Positions 1 to 8,335 of a DNA stretch of 64,000 nucleotides are shown here, piece after piece (the first letter of the stretch is position 1; every line of letters starts with the position of its first letter). The position numbers and the translations under genes are program-made. Under the pieces are notes generated by a model. It saw only the letters and a program-made list of their open reading frames with translations, was not told where the DNA came from and ran no database searches. The stretch lies in assembly GCF_018499575.1 (NCBI RefSeq), contig NZ_JAHDAP010000001.1:1054001-1118000 (forward strand), written 5' to 3'. The DNA comes from Streptococcus infantis. Lineage in GTDB: Bacteria > Bacillota > Bacilli > Lactobacillales > Streptococcaceae.

Positions 1-150
1 AAAGGCTTCTGCGAACTCAGTTTTTAGAGTTTTGAGTCTTTCTGTTCGACGCCCTGTAAGAACGATATTCTCACCTTCTTTTAGATAAGCACGCGCAATG
101 GCTTCACCAATACCTGATGTTGCACCTGTAATGACTACATTTTTTGCCAT
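1..150 (-). CDS. Short-chain dehydrogenase/reductase, N-terminal fragment cut by the window edge
   Basis: Only the first 50 residues are present; the rest lies beyond the left edge. Residues 8-19 read TGATSGIGEAIA, the glycine-rich dinucleotide-binding turn of classical SDR enzymes. GRR at 33-35 follows the second beta strand, and basic residues there usually favour NADP(H). The ATG is preceded by AGAGGG seven bases upstream. SDR enzymes reduce or oxidise carbonyl/alcohol groups in the cytoplasm; the substrate cannot be told from this part. The next gene upstream, ytpR, is on the same strand 41 bases away, so the two may share a transcript. Confidence 0.85.
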   Translation of the reverse strand, partial: MAKNVVITGATSGIGEAIARAYLKEGENIVLTGRRTERLKTLKTEFAEAF

Positions 151-191
151 CTTATTTCCCTCTGTCAAAGATTATAGGTAACTTTCATTGA

Positions 192-818
192 TTAAGCAGT
201 CCAGTGCTTAGCTGGGTCAAAGGGTGTTCCAACAACTTGGTCGTCTGACAATTCAATGACCCCACGTCTTTGTGGAGCATTTGGCAAGGCAAGTTCACGA
301 GGACTACACATCATTCCAAAACTCTTTTCCCCACGAAGTTCCCCTGGGAAAATGAGATTGCCTTTTGGCATCATAGCTCCAGGAAGAGCAACAATAGTTT
401 TCAAACCAACACGTGCATTGGGAGCACCAGCAACGATTTGTACTGTCTTGTCATTCCCAACAGCAACTTGACAGATATTGAGGTGGTCACTATCTGGATG
501 TGCAACCATTTCTACAATCTCACCAACCACAAATTTTGGTTCCTTGTCGTTGATGATTTCTTCAGTAAATCCTTGCGCCTGTAATTCTTGATTCAAACGA
601 GCTACTTGGTCGTCAGTCAAAAAAATTTGACCACGATTCTCAATCTCAAACAAGCTAGAAACTTCAAAAATATTCCAAGCAACAGTTTCACCAGTTTCCT
701 TTAGGAAAACACGTGCTACATTGCCTTTACGCTCAACATCTAGTTTGGCATCGCCACTGTTTTTCACGATGACCATAAGGACATCACCGACATGTTCTTT
801 GTTATATGTAAAAATCAT
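192..818 (-). CDS. ytpR: YtpR-like tRNA-binding domain protein
   Basis: This 208-residue protein has an N-terminal DUF4479-type domain (about 1-90) and a C-terminal EMAPII-like tRNA-binding OB fold (about 95-200). The OB fold is like the one at the N terminus of phenylalanyl-tRNA synthetase beta. The stretch VEMVAHPDSDHLNIC (from about residue 102) and the later FPGELRG and MMCSPREL blocks are characteristic of the fold. Length fits free-standing YtpR proteins. Its cellular role is not established. AGGAG precedes the ATG. The thioredoxin gene begins 8 bases upstream on the same strand, so the genes look co-transcribed. Confidence 0.85.
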   Translation of the reverse strand: MIFTYNKEHVGDVLMVIVKNSGDAKLDVERKGNVARVFLKETGETVAWNIFEVSSLFEIENRGQIFLTDDQVARLNQELQAQGFTEEIINDKEPKFVVGEIVEMVAHPDSDHLNICQVAVGNDKTVQIVAGAPNARVGLKTIVALPGAMMPKGNLIFPGELRGEKSFGMMCSPRELALPNAPQRRGVIELSDDQVVGTPFDPAKHWTA

Positions 819-826
819 TTTTTCTC

Positions 827-1144
827 CTATTTTAATCCTGCTAAGAAGCGGTTAATCTCTTCCTTTGTTTTACGGTCTCGATTAACAAAACGTCCAATCT
901 CCTTGTCCTTGTCTAAAACAACCAGACTTGGAATTCCGTATACATCCCAAAGTTTCGCAAGTTTCATGTAGTCATCACGATCGACCTGTATAAAGGTAAA
1001 CTCTGGATTGCTCTCTTCAATCTCTGGCAAGGCAGGGTAGATATAGCGACAGTCACCACACCAATCCGCAACAAAAAGGAAGACCTTCTTGCCATCCTGC
1101 TCTACTAAATTCGCTAATTCTTCTAAACTGTTCGGAGAAATCAT
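827..1144 (-). CDS. Thioredoxin-family protein (WCGDC active site)
   Basis: A 105-residue cytoplasmic thioredoxin-fold protein with the redox motif WCGDC at residues 28-32 (Cys29, Cys32) and a GIPSL cis-proline loop near residue 70. The Gly-Asp dipeptide between the cysteines differs from the Gly-Pro of housekeeping thioredoxin. This resembles the YtpP-type proteins found beside ytpR in Firmicutes, which suggests a specialised disulfide or bacillithiol-related role (inference). The reading frame overlaps the end of the upstream DUF4651 gene by 4 bases, so the two are translationally coupled. GAGGAGG precedes the ATG. Confidence 0.88.
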   Translation of the reverse strand: MISPNSLEELANLVEQDGKKVFLFVADWCGDCRYIYPALPEIEESNPEFTFIQVDRDDYMKLAKLWDVYGIPSLVVLDKDKEIGRFVNRDRKTKEEINRFLAGLK

Positions 1145-1431
1145 AACACTTCCTCCTCATAGATGAGATCTTCATCTTCGTAGACAAAGGTATAGTGACG
1201 ACCATCTTCAAAAATAACACCACCAACAAGACGTTCTAGACTACTTTCGTACACTTGGACATAAAGAGTCCCAATCTCACCCATTTCTGAGAAGTAGTCA
1301 CGTACAATAGCAGTTAACTCTTCCTGCGTCTTCATAAGTTTGTGGTCATCAGCCACTTTCTTAGCTCCAAAGGCAAGGGCTCCAAGACCTGCCACGACCA
1401 AACCTGTTTTAATAATATTTTTCGTTTTCAT
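1141..1431 (-). CDS. DUF4651-type small membrane-anchored protein
   Basis: I place the start at the ATG at 1431 (96 residues). The open frame extends six codons further to a TTG, but those codons overlap a clear promoter -10. Residues 6-22 form one hydrophobic segment after a basic start, so the protein is probably membrane-anchored with its acidic C-terminal domain (about 30-96) on one face. It resembles the streptococcal DUF4651 family of unknown function. It overlaps the thioredoxin gene by 4 bases. There is no Shine-Dalgarno sequence at the ATG, and the promoter lies immediately in front of it. Confidence 0.7.
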   Translation of the reverse strand: MKTKNIIKTGLVVAGLGALAFGAKKVADDHKLMKTQEELTAIVRDYFSEMGEIGTLYVQVYESSLERLVGGVIFEDGRHYTFVYEDEDLIYEEEVL

Positions 1432-1434
1432 GCT

Positions 1435-1464
1435 AACATTGTAACACAAAAAGACTCCAGGAAC
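1435..1464 (-). promoter_or_regulatory. Promoter abutting the DUF4651 start codon
   Basis: On the minus strand TTGTTC is followed after 17 bases by TACAAT, with an upstream TG giving the extended form TGTTACAAT. Only six bases separate the -10 from the ATG at 1431. The predicted transcript would therefore begin at or next to the start codon. Confidence 0.55.
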
Positions 1465-1468
1465 AATG

Positions 1469-1490
1469 AAAAAGGGAGTTCCACTCCCCC
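1469..1490 (-). terminator. Rho-independent terminator after the DUF1912 gene
   Basis: On the minus strand GGGAGT and ACTCCC pair around a 3-base loop and are followed by TTTTT. It lies 17 bases past the DUF1912 stop and just before the next promoter. Confidence 0.75.
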
Positions 1491-1506
1491 TTCTAATTTC
1501 TAAACA

Positions 1507-1761
1507 TTAATAGTTTCTCTCACCAAACAAGCCTTCTGGTAAATCATGGAATCCCTTGCCTGCCTTGAAGTTTTCAAATTTACCTAGTAAGAACTGGTAG
1601 GCATCCAAACGACTCTCGTAGCGAATCATGGCATCTTTAGCGCGCTCATCTTGATCTTCTTCATAGACCTTTTGACTTTCCTTGTGTGCCATATCGTTAA
1701 TCATGATTTGGGTATTGACCCAGGCTTCAAATTCTTTCATAAATTCTTGTTCGTAACTCAT
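1507..1761 (-). CDS. DUF1912-family small helical protein
   Basis: An 84-residue, highly charged, predicted all-helical cytoplasmic protein with no signal peptide or membrane segment. The composition and the C-terminal GLFGERNY-like end match the streptococcal DUF1912 family, whose function is not known. AAGGAG precedes the ATG. It lies 9 bases after the DUF438 gene on the same strand and is followed by a terminator, so it is the last gene of a DUF1858-DUF438-DUF1912 transcript. Confidence 0.75.
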   Translation of the reverse strand: MSYEQEFMKEFEAWVNTQIMINDMAHKESQKVYEEDQDERAKDAMIRYESRLDAYQFLLGKFENFKAGKGFHDLPEGLFGERNY

Positions 1762-1770
1762 TGTTTCTCC

Positions 1771-3105
1771 TTATTCTATTCCTCGATAGTAGTCTGTATC
1801 AATCTCACGGTAGGGTTGAATATCCTGAACATATTCCAACACACCTTGAAATTCCCCGTTCTCATCGTGTACCGCAGCATAGGTGATATGGACAAACTTA
1901 CCTCGTGACTCGGACTTGAACCACATCTCATACTTGTCCTTGACCCCGTCACGAAGACCTTTCATAATGGTTTTTACCTTGTCCAAATACTTGGGCGGAT
2001 GACAGAGCTCAACATTGCGACCAACTTGAGACGGTGTACGTTTGAAAATCATCTCGTCTGCTGGCGTACTGTCATTGTAATACTGGAAAATATCATCTTT
2101 ATTAACGAAGGTAATTTCCATTGGCAGATGGTTGAGAATAAGATTAGCCTGTTCGACTGAGAGATAGCCATTACCAAAAGCCTGTTGACTATGGCGGTCT
2201 ACTACCGCTTCCTTTTCCTTAGGTGTGAAGGTGATGGTAAATTGACCTTCTGGCGTATCAATCACTTGTTGAACTTGACCATCTACAGTTTCTGGCTGAG
2301 TTGGTTCTTCTACACTCTTTTCCTCAACAAAACTTTGACGTTCAGGAACCCATTTCTCAGACGGACGGATAATGGCATAGCCATAAGCATCACTTTCCTC
2401 AGCAATCTGAATCCAGTCATCCTGGGTAAAGGATTCGAGTAGAATCATGAGGAGGATAGATTCTTCCTTGAAAATCATACTTTCAAACTCTGTCGCAAAA
2501 GCTTCAAAAGCTTCCTTTACAGTGCTAATTGGTATCTCTGGTAAGGATTTGACTGTCTCCATTGCTATTTGAAAGAGTTCCCTGATTTGGTCATCCACTC
2601 CCCACATGACTTTTGGAGGCGAATCATGTCCATAACGCTCCATAATAGGAAAGAAGAGTTCTTCCTTGCGCTGGTAGTGACGGTCAAATTGACCAACAAG
2701 CCCCATTTGACGCACCAAACCCTTGCGCATCTCTGCCAGCATTTCCTCGTCTTCCATAGACTCATAAGTATCTAACAATCTACGGACTCGAATCAAAGCA
2801 GCACGGAGAGCTAGATTTTCATCCTTAAAGATTCGCACAGGGTGACCAGGATGCTCGGTATCCTCAACTTCTACGCCCTTAACAGCATTTTTAAAAAGAT
2901 TAGCATGCACATCACAGAGTTCCATGACATCTTCAAATGTAACCCCTGAGTCAGAGTTCATCAACTCATGCTCCATAAGGGAAATCTCGATGGCCGATAC
3001 ACCTGTAAAGGTTGCATCAAAACGTTCCTGAACGGACTCTGGAGAGGCTCCATTATGCAATTCTAATAAAATATCCCGCAGGATATGAATACGTTCATCT
3101 GCCAT
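1771..3105 (-). CDS. DUF438 / hemerythrin-like / PAS domain protein
   Basis: A 444-residue soluble protein. The N-terminal ~65 residues match DUF438. Residues ~80-220 resemble a hemerythrin HHE four-helix bundle: HANLFKN, HPGHPV, HYQRKEELFFPIMERYG and EESILLMIL supply candidate metal ligands. The C-terminal ~120 residues form a PAS-like domain. Such proteins may sense oxygen, nitric oxide or iron through a di-iron centre and signal through PAS; here that is inference. The ATG overlaps the stop of the upstream DUF1858 gene as TAATG, a sign of coupled translation. Partner and target are unknown. Confidence 0.8.
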   Translation of the reverse strand: MADERIHILRDILLELHNGASPESVQERFDATFTGVSAIEISLMEHELMNSDSGVTFEDVMELCDVHANLFKNAVKGVEVEDTEHPGHPVRIFKDENLALRAALIRVRRLLDTYESMEDEEMLAEMRKGLVRQMGLVGQFDRHYQRKEELFFPIMERYGHDSPPKVMWGVDDQIRELFQIAMETVKSLPEIPISTVKEAFEAFATEFESMIFKEESILLMILLESFTQDDWIQIAEESDAYGYAIIRPSEKWVPERQSFVEEKSVEEPTQPETVDGQVQQVIDTPEGQFTITFTPKEKEAVVDRHSQQAFGNGYLSVEQANLILNHLPMEITFVNKDDIFQYYNDSTPADEMIFKRTPSQVGRNVELCHPPKYLDKVKTIMKGLRDGVKDKYEMWFKSESRGKFVHITYAAVHDENGEFQGVLEYVQDIQPYREIDTDYYRGIE

Positions 3106-3338
3106 TAGTCTAACCCAATCACTTCGTAACCATTTGCTTCAAGCGTACGCACAATCTTATCCATAGGAGTTCCCTCAAGCTTGGAACCTTGTTTGAGCGA
3201 GACTTTTCGCCCAACAGTGTTACGCATCAAGGGATTTGCAAGTGGTTTGAAACCAAGCTCTACTAGGATTTCCAAAACTTCTGGATGCTTGTCTACCACT
3301 TCAGCAACTGGAATTGATACATCGATTATATTGTCCAT
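3105..3338 (-). CDS. DUF1858 domain protein
   Basis: I choose the ATG at 3338 (77 residues) because GGAGG lies five bases upstream; ten more codons are open before it. The protein matches DUF1858, the small helical domain also found at the N terminus of ScdA/YtfE-type iron-sulfur repair proteins: IDVSIPVAEVVDKHPEVLEIL, then a LGFKPLANP block. The stop codon shares a base with the start of the DUF438-hemerythrin gene. The pair may act together in iron or nitric-oxide sensing or repair (inference). Confidence 0.78.
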   Translation of the reverse strand: MDNIIDVSIPVAEVVDKHPEVLEILVELGFKPLANPLMRNTVGRKVSLKQGSKLEGTPMDKIVRTLEANGYEVIGLD

Positions 3339-3442
3339 GAGAACCTCCATGACTCTATTTCTAATCATTTAACTGCTTTTATTATACCATAAGGAATGGG
3401 ATTAAAAAAACTAACAACACAAGACTTGCTAGTTTCTTCATA

Positions 3443-4222
3443 TCAGTCAGCTTCGATTATCTCAGCCTCTTTTCGAATAATTGCCATATCATTTTGATAT
3501 TGCACTTCAGAATAGTTAACTAATTTGGATAATTCTTTTTGCAATCTTTCGCCCATGGGTTTCATAGTCGCATAGGTTAATCCCCCTGAAATAACCCCAC
3601 CTAGAATAGGAATCGCTTTTCCCATTCCCTTTGCCAAGCCTCTCCTTGTAAGAGTAACCCCAAAAATTTTCATAACCTTTTTTAAAATAGGGTACCAACC
3701 AGCCTTGGCTACGGCTTTCTGAGGTACTGTGGTCATTACATGTTTAGCGACTGTAACACCACCAGAACGAAGCAAGGCACCTGCTCCGTTTACCCCAAGC
3801 ATGACCCCTAGATAAAGTAATAGTGTGTTTTTAGCTTCTTCACCTAAGTCATTTCTTGATGCCCAAAGATCATTAAATCCATAAATATATCCCAATTCTT
3901 GGGCTAATTTCAAGGAAAAAGCATAAAACTGAGCTACATCCGTTGGAATAGTAAGCGCCATTAGAATACCTCCAGGTAGACCTGCTAGAACAGATGTTCC
4001 ACTTGCTCGTAAAACATTATCCTTTATGCAGGACCTGGCTACCCTATCTAAGGTTTCCTGAGGTAATAATGAAGGAGGACCTTGTTCTAACAATTTGGCA
4101 ATATCCTTCTTATCTAATTCTTTAGAGAACTTCTCCACTAAAAATTTTTCTCTATTTACTTTCACGACAGGAAGCTTTACAACTTGTTGCAAAACTTTTA
4201 TAGCTATATCTTGTTTAGCCAT
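3443..4222 (-). CDS. EcsC-family protein
   Basis: A 259-residue protein of the EcsC family. There is a basic N-terminal part, then a glycine-rich central region with GLPGGILMALTIPTDVAQFYAF around residues 84-105 and further hydrophobic stretches near 128-150 and 185-215. These look like membrane-associated helices. EcsC is the third gene of some ecsABC operons, but its function is unknown. Here it stands alone, about 7 kb from the ecsAB-like genes. GGAG precedes the ATG. The downstream gap holds no clear terminator. Confidence 0.75.
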   Translation of the reverse strand: MAKQDIAIKVLQQVVKLPVVKVNREKFLVEKFSKELDKKDIAKLLEQGPPSLLPQETLDRVARSCIKDNVLRASGTSVLAGLPGGILMALTIPTDVAQFYAFSLKLAQELGYIYGFNDLWASRNDLGEEAKNTLLLYLGVMLGVNGAGALLRSGGVTVAKHVMTTVPQKAVAKAGWYPILKKVMKIFGVTLTRRGLAKGMGKAIPILGGVISGGLTYATMKPMGERLQKELSKLVNYSEVQYQNDMAIIRKEAEIIEAD

Positions 4223-4344
4223 CTATATCTCCATTTTATATTCAAGTTAAGCTTTATCATATCATACTATTAGAGATTTATACATTTTTTTAACCGACTT
4301 TTAAGAAGGGCAACTAATTAATCTATCATCATGTTTAAAGTAAC

Positions 4345-4366
4345 AAAAAAGAGGGTTGCCCCTCTT
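4345..4366 (-). terminator. Terminator after rbfA
   Basis: AAAGAGGG-type stem (GAGGG/CCCTC plus flanking A/T pairs) around TTGC. On the minus strand it ends in a run of T. It begins directly after the rbfA stop and closes the rimP-rbfA operon. Confidence 0.8.
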
Positions 4367-4368
4367 TC

Positions 4369-4719
4369 TTATTTCTTATCCAGATTGCGTAACATTTCGT
4401 CAATCTTGTTTCCATACTCGATGGATTCGTCTTTGACGAAGGTCAAGTCTGGAATTTTATACAATTTCAAATTGTGACCAAGCTCACGTTTGATAGTTCC
4501 GGTTGCTTTTTCAAGGCCAATTTGGGCCTTTTGATTATCTGAAGCAAGATCACTCAAAATGGTGTAATAAACCTTGGCAACTGACAAGTCTCCCAGCATC
4601 TGAACATCTGTGATGGTCACACCTTGGACACGTGGATCACGTACTTTCTTTTGTAAAATCTCATTGACTTCACGTTTGATTTCCATGCCTACACGATCCG
4701 TACGGAAATGATTTCCCAT
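4369..4719 (-). CDS. rbfA: 30S ribosome-binding factor RbfA
   Basis: A 116-residue KH-like fold protein that binds immature 30S subunits and helps process the 5' end of 16S r[21 protein letters not shown] at the N terminus and [13 protein letters not shown] are typical of the family, and length is normal. It is the last gene of the nusA-infB operon, but a 251-base gap holding several inverted repeats separates it from infB. Its expression may therefore be set partly independently (inference). Confidence 0.95.
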   Translation of the reverse strand: MGNHFRTDRVGMEIKREVNEILQKKVRDPRVQGVTITDVQMLGDLSVAKVYYTILSDLASDNQKAQIGLEKATGTIKRELGHNLKLYKIPDLTFVKDESIEYGNKIDEMLRNLDKK

Positions 4720-4747
4720 GCTATTCCTTCCTCTCTATTGAATCAAA

Positions 4748-4769
4748 AGCTAGGCCAGCAGACCTAGCT
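4748..4769 (-). terminator. Hairpin between infB and rbfA, possible attenuator
   Basis: AGCTAGG and CCTAGCT form a seven-pair stem around an eight-base loop. In the direction of transcription (minus) it is followed by TTTTGATT, so it could act as a weak terminator upstream of rbfA. The T-run is short. Confidence 0.4.
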
Positions 4770-4793
4770 ATTTTTAAACTTATTGATTTTCAA

Positions 4794-4821
4794 TTCAAAT
4801 TGAAACGAAGTTCAATTTGAA
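4794..4821. repeat. Perfect 11-bp inverted repeat
   Basis: TTCAAATTGAA at 4794-4804 is mirrored by TTCAATTTGAA at 4811-4821 with a six-base spacer. It is A/T-rich and sits between the hairpin at 4748 and the structured element at 4833. It could be an operator or a weak RNA hairpin; no function is evident. Confidence 0.6.
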
Positions 4822-4832
4822 ATCATCTGCTT

Positions 4833-4958
4833 CTTTCGCCGTGGTGAAAGTGATTGGGCTGATAATTCAGTTCAATCACTGGGGATTTTTGAGACTCTAG
4901 GCTCAAAAATAAGCAATGAAACCTTGGGTTTGCTTGCGTCCCACACCACCTAAGAAAG
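4833..4958 (+). repeat. Structured dispersed element, copy A
   Basis: About 126 bp sharing conserved blocks with the minus strand of 19099-19223: GCCGTGGTGAAAG, GGGGATTTTTGAGAC, CTCAAAAATAAG and ATGAAA. CTTTC (4833-4837) plus GTGGTG (4841-4846) can pair with CACCAC (4944-4949) plus GAAAG (4954-4958). Inside are three hairpins: GTGATTG/CAATCAC (4850-4879), ATTTTTGAG/CTCAAAAAT (4885-4910) and AAGCAA/TTGCTT (4911-4935). Relative to the infB-rbfA transcript this copy is inverted. I do not recognise it as the pneumococcal BOX sequence as I remember it. Confidence 0.75.
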
Positions 4959-4970
4959 GAGCAAAAATAA

Positions 4971-7712
4971 TTAGCGTTTAATTTCTTCCATGACGTAGGC
5001 TTCAATCACATCATCCATCTTGATATCATTGTAGCCATCAATCATAAGACCACCTTCACGGCCGTTTGTAACTTCTTTGACGTCATCTTTATAGTGTTTC
5101 AAGCTTGCAAGTTCACCATCGTAAATAACGACACCGTCACGAATAACACGGACTTTAGAGTCACGGGTAACTTTACCGCTCGTAACCATAAATCCACCGA
5201 TTGTTCCGACTTTAGATACTTTGAAGGTTTCACGGATAATCGCTTCACCGATAACTTTTTCTTCAAATTCTGGATCAAGCATACCTTTCATGGCTTCTTC
5301 CATCTCTTCGATAACCTTGTAGATAATGCTGTGGAGACGGATTTCTACATCGTCGGCTTCTGCTTGTTGACGAGCTTGCGGTGTAGGACGTACGTTGAAA
5401 CCAATGATAAAGGCATTTGAAGCTTCGGCAAGAGTCACGTCAGATTCATTGATAGCACCAACTGCTGAGTGAACAATCGTCACTTTCACACCTTCCACGT
5501 CAATCTTTTGAAGTGATGCAGAAAGGGCTTCAACAGAACCTTGTACGTCAGCTTTGATGATGACGTTAACAGACTTAAGTTCACCAGCTTTAAGGGTATC
5601 AAAGAGGTTTTCAAGGCTAACACGTTGTGTAGCTTGACGTTGCTTCATAAGAGCACGTTTGGCACGTTCTTCACCAGCTGCACGAGCAGACTTTTCATCT
5701 TCGTATACAGCAAAGTGGTCACCCGCCATTGGCGCTTCGTTCAAACCAGTAATCGATACTGGTGTTGAAGGTCCCGCAACCTTAACACGACGTCCAAGGT
5801 CATTGGTCATGGCACGGACACGTCCGAAAGTATTACCAACAACGATTGGGTCTTGAACATTCAAAGTACCTTGTTGAACAAGAAGGGTCGCAACCGCACC
5901 TTTTCCTTTATCCAAACGAGCTTCGATAACGGTACCGATCGCACGAACGGTTGGGTCTGCTTTGAGTTCTTGGATTTCAGCTACAAGAAGAACTGTTTCC
6001 AAGAGTTCATCGATATTTTGGTTGAATTTAGCTGAGATCTCTACAAACTCAGAATCTCCACCCCAAGCTGTTGACATAACACCGTGTTCAGCCAATTCAC
6101 CGATAACGCGCTCTGGATTTGCACCTGGTTTATCAATCTTGTTAATAGCAACGATGATTGGAACATTAGCTGCTTTTGAGTGGTTAATGGCTTCGATAGT
6201 CTGAGGCATAACCCCGTCATCTGCCGCTACGACTAGGATAGTAATGTCGGTAACAGAAGCACCACGTGCACGCATGGAAGTGAAGGCCGCGTGTCCTGGT
6301 GTATCAAGGAAGGTAATCTTCTTACCATTTTCCTCAATCTGATAGGCACCGATATGCTGAGTGATACCACCAGCTTCTCCTGTCGCAACACGTGAATTAC
6401 GTAGAGTATCCAAAAGAGTTGTTTTACCATGGTCAACGTGTCCCATGATGGTTACAACTGGTGGACGTTCAACCAACTCATCCTCGTTCAGATAATCATC
6501 TTCTACGAAGAAACGTTCGATATCGGCATTGTCCACTTCAACCTTTTGTTTAGCTTCAATTCCGTAATCAACCATGAGGAGTTCAATTGTTTCCCCATCC
6601 AAAGATTGGTTTTGAGTGGCCATAACGCCCATCATAAATAGTTTCTTAACAATCTCAGCTGGTTCACGTTTGATACGTTTTGCGATTTCCGCAACAGTCA
6701 TACCATCTGTATACTCAAATTCTGTTGGCAATTCATGGAATTTACGTTCTGTAATAGGTTTTGGAGCCTGATTACGATTGTTTTGTTTGTTGCCTTTTTT
6801 ATTTTTCTTATTGTTATTCCAGTTACTATTTCTTTGATTTCTCACTTGATTCTGACTACTTCGATTCTTTTGTTGTTTTCTAGGACCATCTTCTTCATGA
6901 TCGTAATCATCACGATTTTTGTCTGGTCGAGCTTGCTTTTTACGACGTGTATCCACTACAGGCTCTTTGACTACAGGAGCTACTTCAACTACTGGCTGAG
7001 TTTGTTCAGCTAGTTTAGCAGCTTCCTCAAAGATTTCTTCTGGCTCCTTGCGTTTATTAGCTTGAGCCAAGGCTTCTTTGGCAACTTGAGACTGTTTGAA
7101 GCGTTCCTCACTTGAGCGTGCGTATTCTGCATTTTGCTCAGCCTTCAGAGCTGCTGCTCGAGCCTTAAAGTCAATACGAGGACCAGCTTGGTTTGGACGA
7201 TTATCAGTTTGTTGACGATAATCATTGCCACGATTTCCTTGGCCTTGTGGTTTCTTCCCTTGGTCGTTAAAACGGCGATTGTCACGGTTTCCTTGACCAG
7301 GTTTCCCACCATTACGGTTATCGTTCTTTTGACGATTACCGTTTTGTTGTTGATCGCGGTTGTTACCCTTATTTTGCTTGCGTCGTTCTGCTTGCTCTTT
7401 GGCACGCGCTTCACGTTCCGCCTTAAAGTTTCGACTCTGTGGTCTTGCAGCTACAACTTTTTCTTCCTTTGGAGTTGCTGGCGTTTCAGATTTCTTTTCC
7501 ACCTTCGCTTCACTTGCTTTTGGTGCTACAGGTTTTGCTTCTGCTTTAGGGGCAGCAGGCTTAAAGCTAGCAACGATTTTTTCAGCAGCATCAGCTTCAA
7601 CGCTTGACGAGTGGCTCTTCACCTCCAAGCCCAACTCTTTTGCACGCGCTACAACTTCCTTACTTTCTTTTCCAAGTTCTTTTGCGATTTCGTACAATCT
7701 TTTCTTAGACAA
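4971..7712 (-). CDS. infB: Translation initiation factor IF-2
   Basis: A 913-residue translational GTPase that brings initiator fMet-tRNA to the 30S subunit and promotes subunit joining. The N terminus has the IF2 N-domain (about 1-50), then a long low-complexity region rich in Q, N, R, K and E (about 50-320). A second N domain follows, then the GTPase domain with G1 GHVDHGKT, G3 DTPGHAAF and G4 NKID. Domains II-IV end with the fMet-tRNA-binding C domain. Length is typical of streptococci. It is part of the rimP-nusA-ylxR-ylxQ-infB-rbfA operon, with only 16 bases to ylxQ. Confidence 0.97.
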   Translation of the reverse strand: MSKKRLYEIAKELGKESKEVVARAKELGLEVKSHSSSVEADAAEKIVASFKPAAPKAEAKPVAPKASEAKVEKKSETPATPKEEKVVAARPQSRNFKAEREARAKEQAERRKQNKGNNRDQQQNGNRQKNDNRNGGKPGQGNRDNRRFNDQGKKPQGQGNRGNDYRQQTDNRPNQAGPRIDFKARAAALKAEQNAEYARSSEERFKQSQVAKEALAQANKRKEPEEIFEEAAKLAEQTQPVVEVAPVVKEPVVDTRRKKQARPDKNRDDYDHEEDGPRKQQKNRSSQNQVRNQRNSNWNNNKKNKKGNKQNNRNQAPKPITERKFHELPTEFEYTDGMTVAEIAKRIKREPAEIVKKLFMMGVMATQNQSLDGETIELLMVDYGIEAKQKVEVDNADIERFFVEDDYLNEDELVERPPVVTIMGHVDHGKTTLLDTLRNSRVATGEAGGITQHIGAYQIEENGKKITFLDTPGHAAFTSMRARGASVTDITILVVAADDGVMPQTIEAINHSKAANVPIIVAINKIDKPGANPERVIGELAEHGVMSTAWGGDSEFVEISAKFNQNIDELLETVLLVAEIQELKADPTVRAIGTVIEARLDKGKGAVATLLVQQGTLNVQDPIVVGNTFGRVRAMTNDLGRRVKVAGPSTPVSITGLNEAPMAGDHFAVYEDEKSARAAGEERAKRALMKQRQATQRVSLENLFDTLKAGELKSVNVIIKADVQGSVEALSASLQKIDVEGVKVTIVHSAVGAINESDVTLAEASNAFIIGFNVRPTPQARQQAEADDVEIRLHSIIYKVIEEMEEAMKGMLDPEFEEKVIGEAIIRETFKVSKVGTIGGFMVTSGKVTRDSKVRVIRDGVVIYDGELASLKHYKDDVKEVTNGREGGLMIDGYNDIKMDDVIEAYVMEEIKR

Positions 7713-7728
7713 ATCATGTCCTCCTCTT

Positions 7729-8028
7729 CTATTCCATAAGAGACCTCATTTTCTTTGTAAATCCAGCATCTGTCACAGCTAAAACCTTTCTTGATTTCCC
7801 AACTGCTATGCTTAATTCCAGTGTTGAAAACACGGTTACAACTTCTACTTGATAATAGTGACTTTTATCTTGAATCTTCTTGGTCAGGTTGGGGGCAGCA
7901 TCATGCGCTAGAAATACCAGCTTGGCTTTCTGTTCCTGAATGGCTTTGACAACCATTTCTTCACCCGAGATAATTTTCCCTGCTCGTTGAGCAAGTCCCA
8001 AGAGATTACTAACTTTTTGTTTATTCAA
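7729..8028 (-). CDS. ylxQ: YlxQ-like L7Ae-family RNA-binding protein
   Basis: A 99-residue protein of the ribosomal L7Ae/L30e family that binds kink-turn [19 protein letters not shown] near residues 9-24 is the family signature. The job of YlxQ in streptococci is not settled. It overlaps the end of ylxR by 8 bases and sits just before infB, as in other Firmicutes, which supports a link to translation or ribosome assembly. Confidence 0.88.
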   Translation of the reverse strand: MNKQKVSNLLGLAQRAGKIISGEEMVVKAIQEQKAKLVFLAHDAAPNLTKKIQDKSHYYQVEVVTVFSTLELSIAVGKSRKVLAVTDAGFTKKMRSLME

Positions 8029-8314
8029 GTCCTAACTCTCTTCTTTTCACTTTGTGATCAACATAGGCGATCAACTCGTCATAAAAGCTTTCTTCAACTT
8101 CCATATTAAAGCTACGGTTAAAGACTTTTTTCTTTTTAGCCTCTAAGGCTTCTGCATTGTCTAGCTTGATATAAGCGCCACGGCCATTAGCCTTGCCTGT
8201 CGGGTCGATAAAGACCTCTCCTTCTTTGTTCTTGACAATACGAAGTAAATCTCGCTTATCGATCACTTCATTAGAAACAACAGACTTGCGCAAAGGGATT
8301 TTTCTTGTTTTCAT
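8021..8314 (-). CDS. ylxR: YlxR family RNA-binding protein (RnpM)
   Basis: A 97-residue basic protein of the YlxR family. The characteristic GRGAYI stretch is near residues 44-49, preceded by KRDLLRIVK and DPTGKANG. In B. subtilis the relative RnpM binds RNase P RNA and modulates its activity; assigning that function here rests on homology. It lies 21 bases downstream of nusA and overlaps ylxQ, so all are expected to be made from one mRNA. Confidence 0.88.
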   Translation of the reverse strand: MKTRKIPLRKSVVSNEVIDKRDLLRIVKNKEGEVFIDPTGKANGRGAYIKLDNAEALEAKKKKVFNRSFNMEVEESFYDELIAYVDHKVKRRELGLE

Positions 8315-8335
8315 CTTTCCCTCCTCTTGCAGCTT

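Noticed and set aside
4833..4958. Identity with the pneumococcal BOX element
   Set aside because: The boxA and boxC sequences I remember (with CAAAACAGTGTTTTGAG-like core) are not present; only the general theme of hairpins is shared. RUP and SPRITE could not be excluded from memory.
7134..7607. Open frame of 157 codons on the plus strand opposite infB
   Set aside because: It mirrors the low-complexity Q/N/R/K region of IF-2, has a biased composition and no ribosome-binding site.
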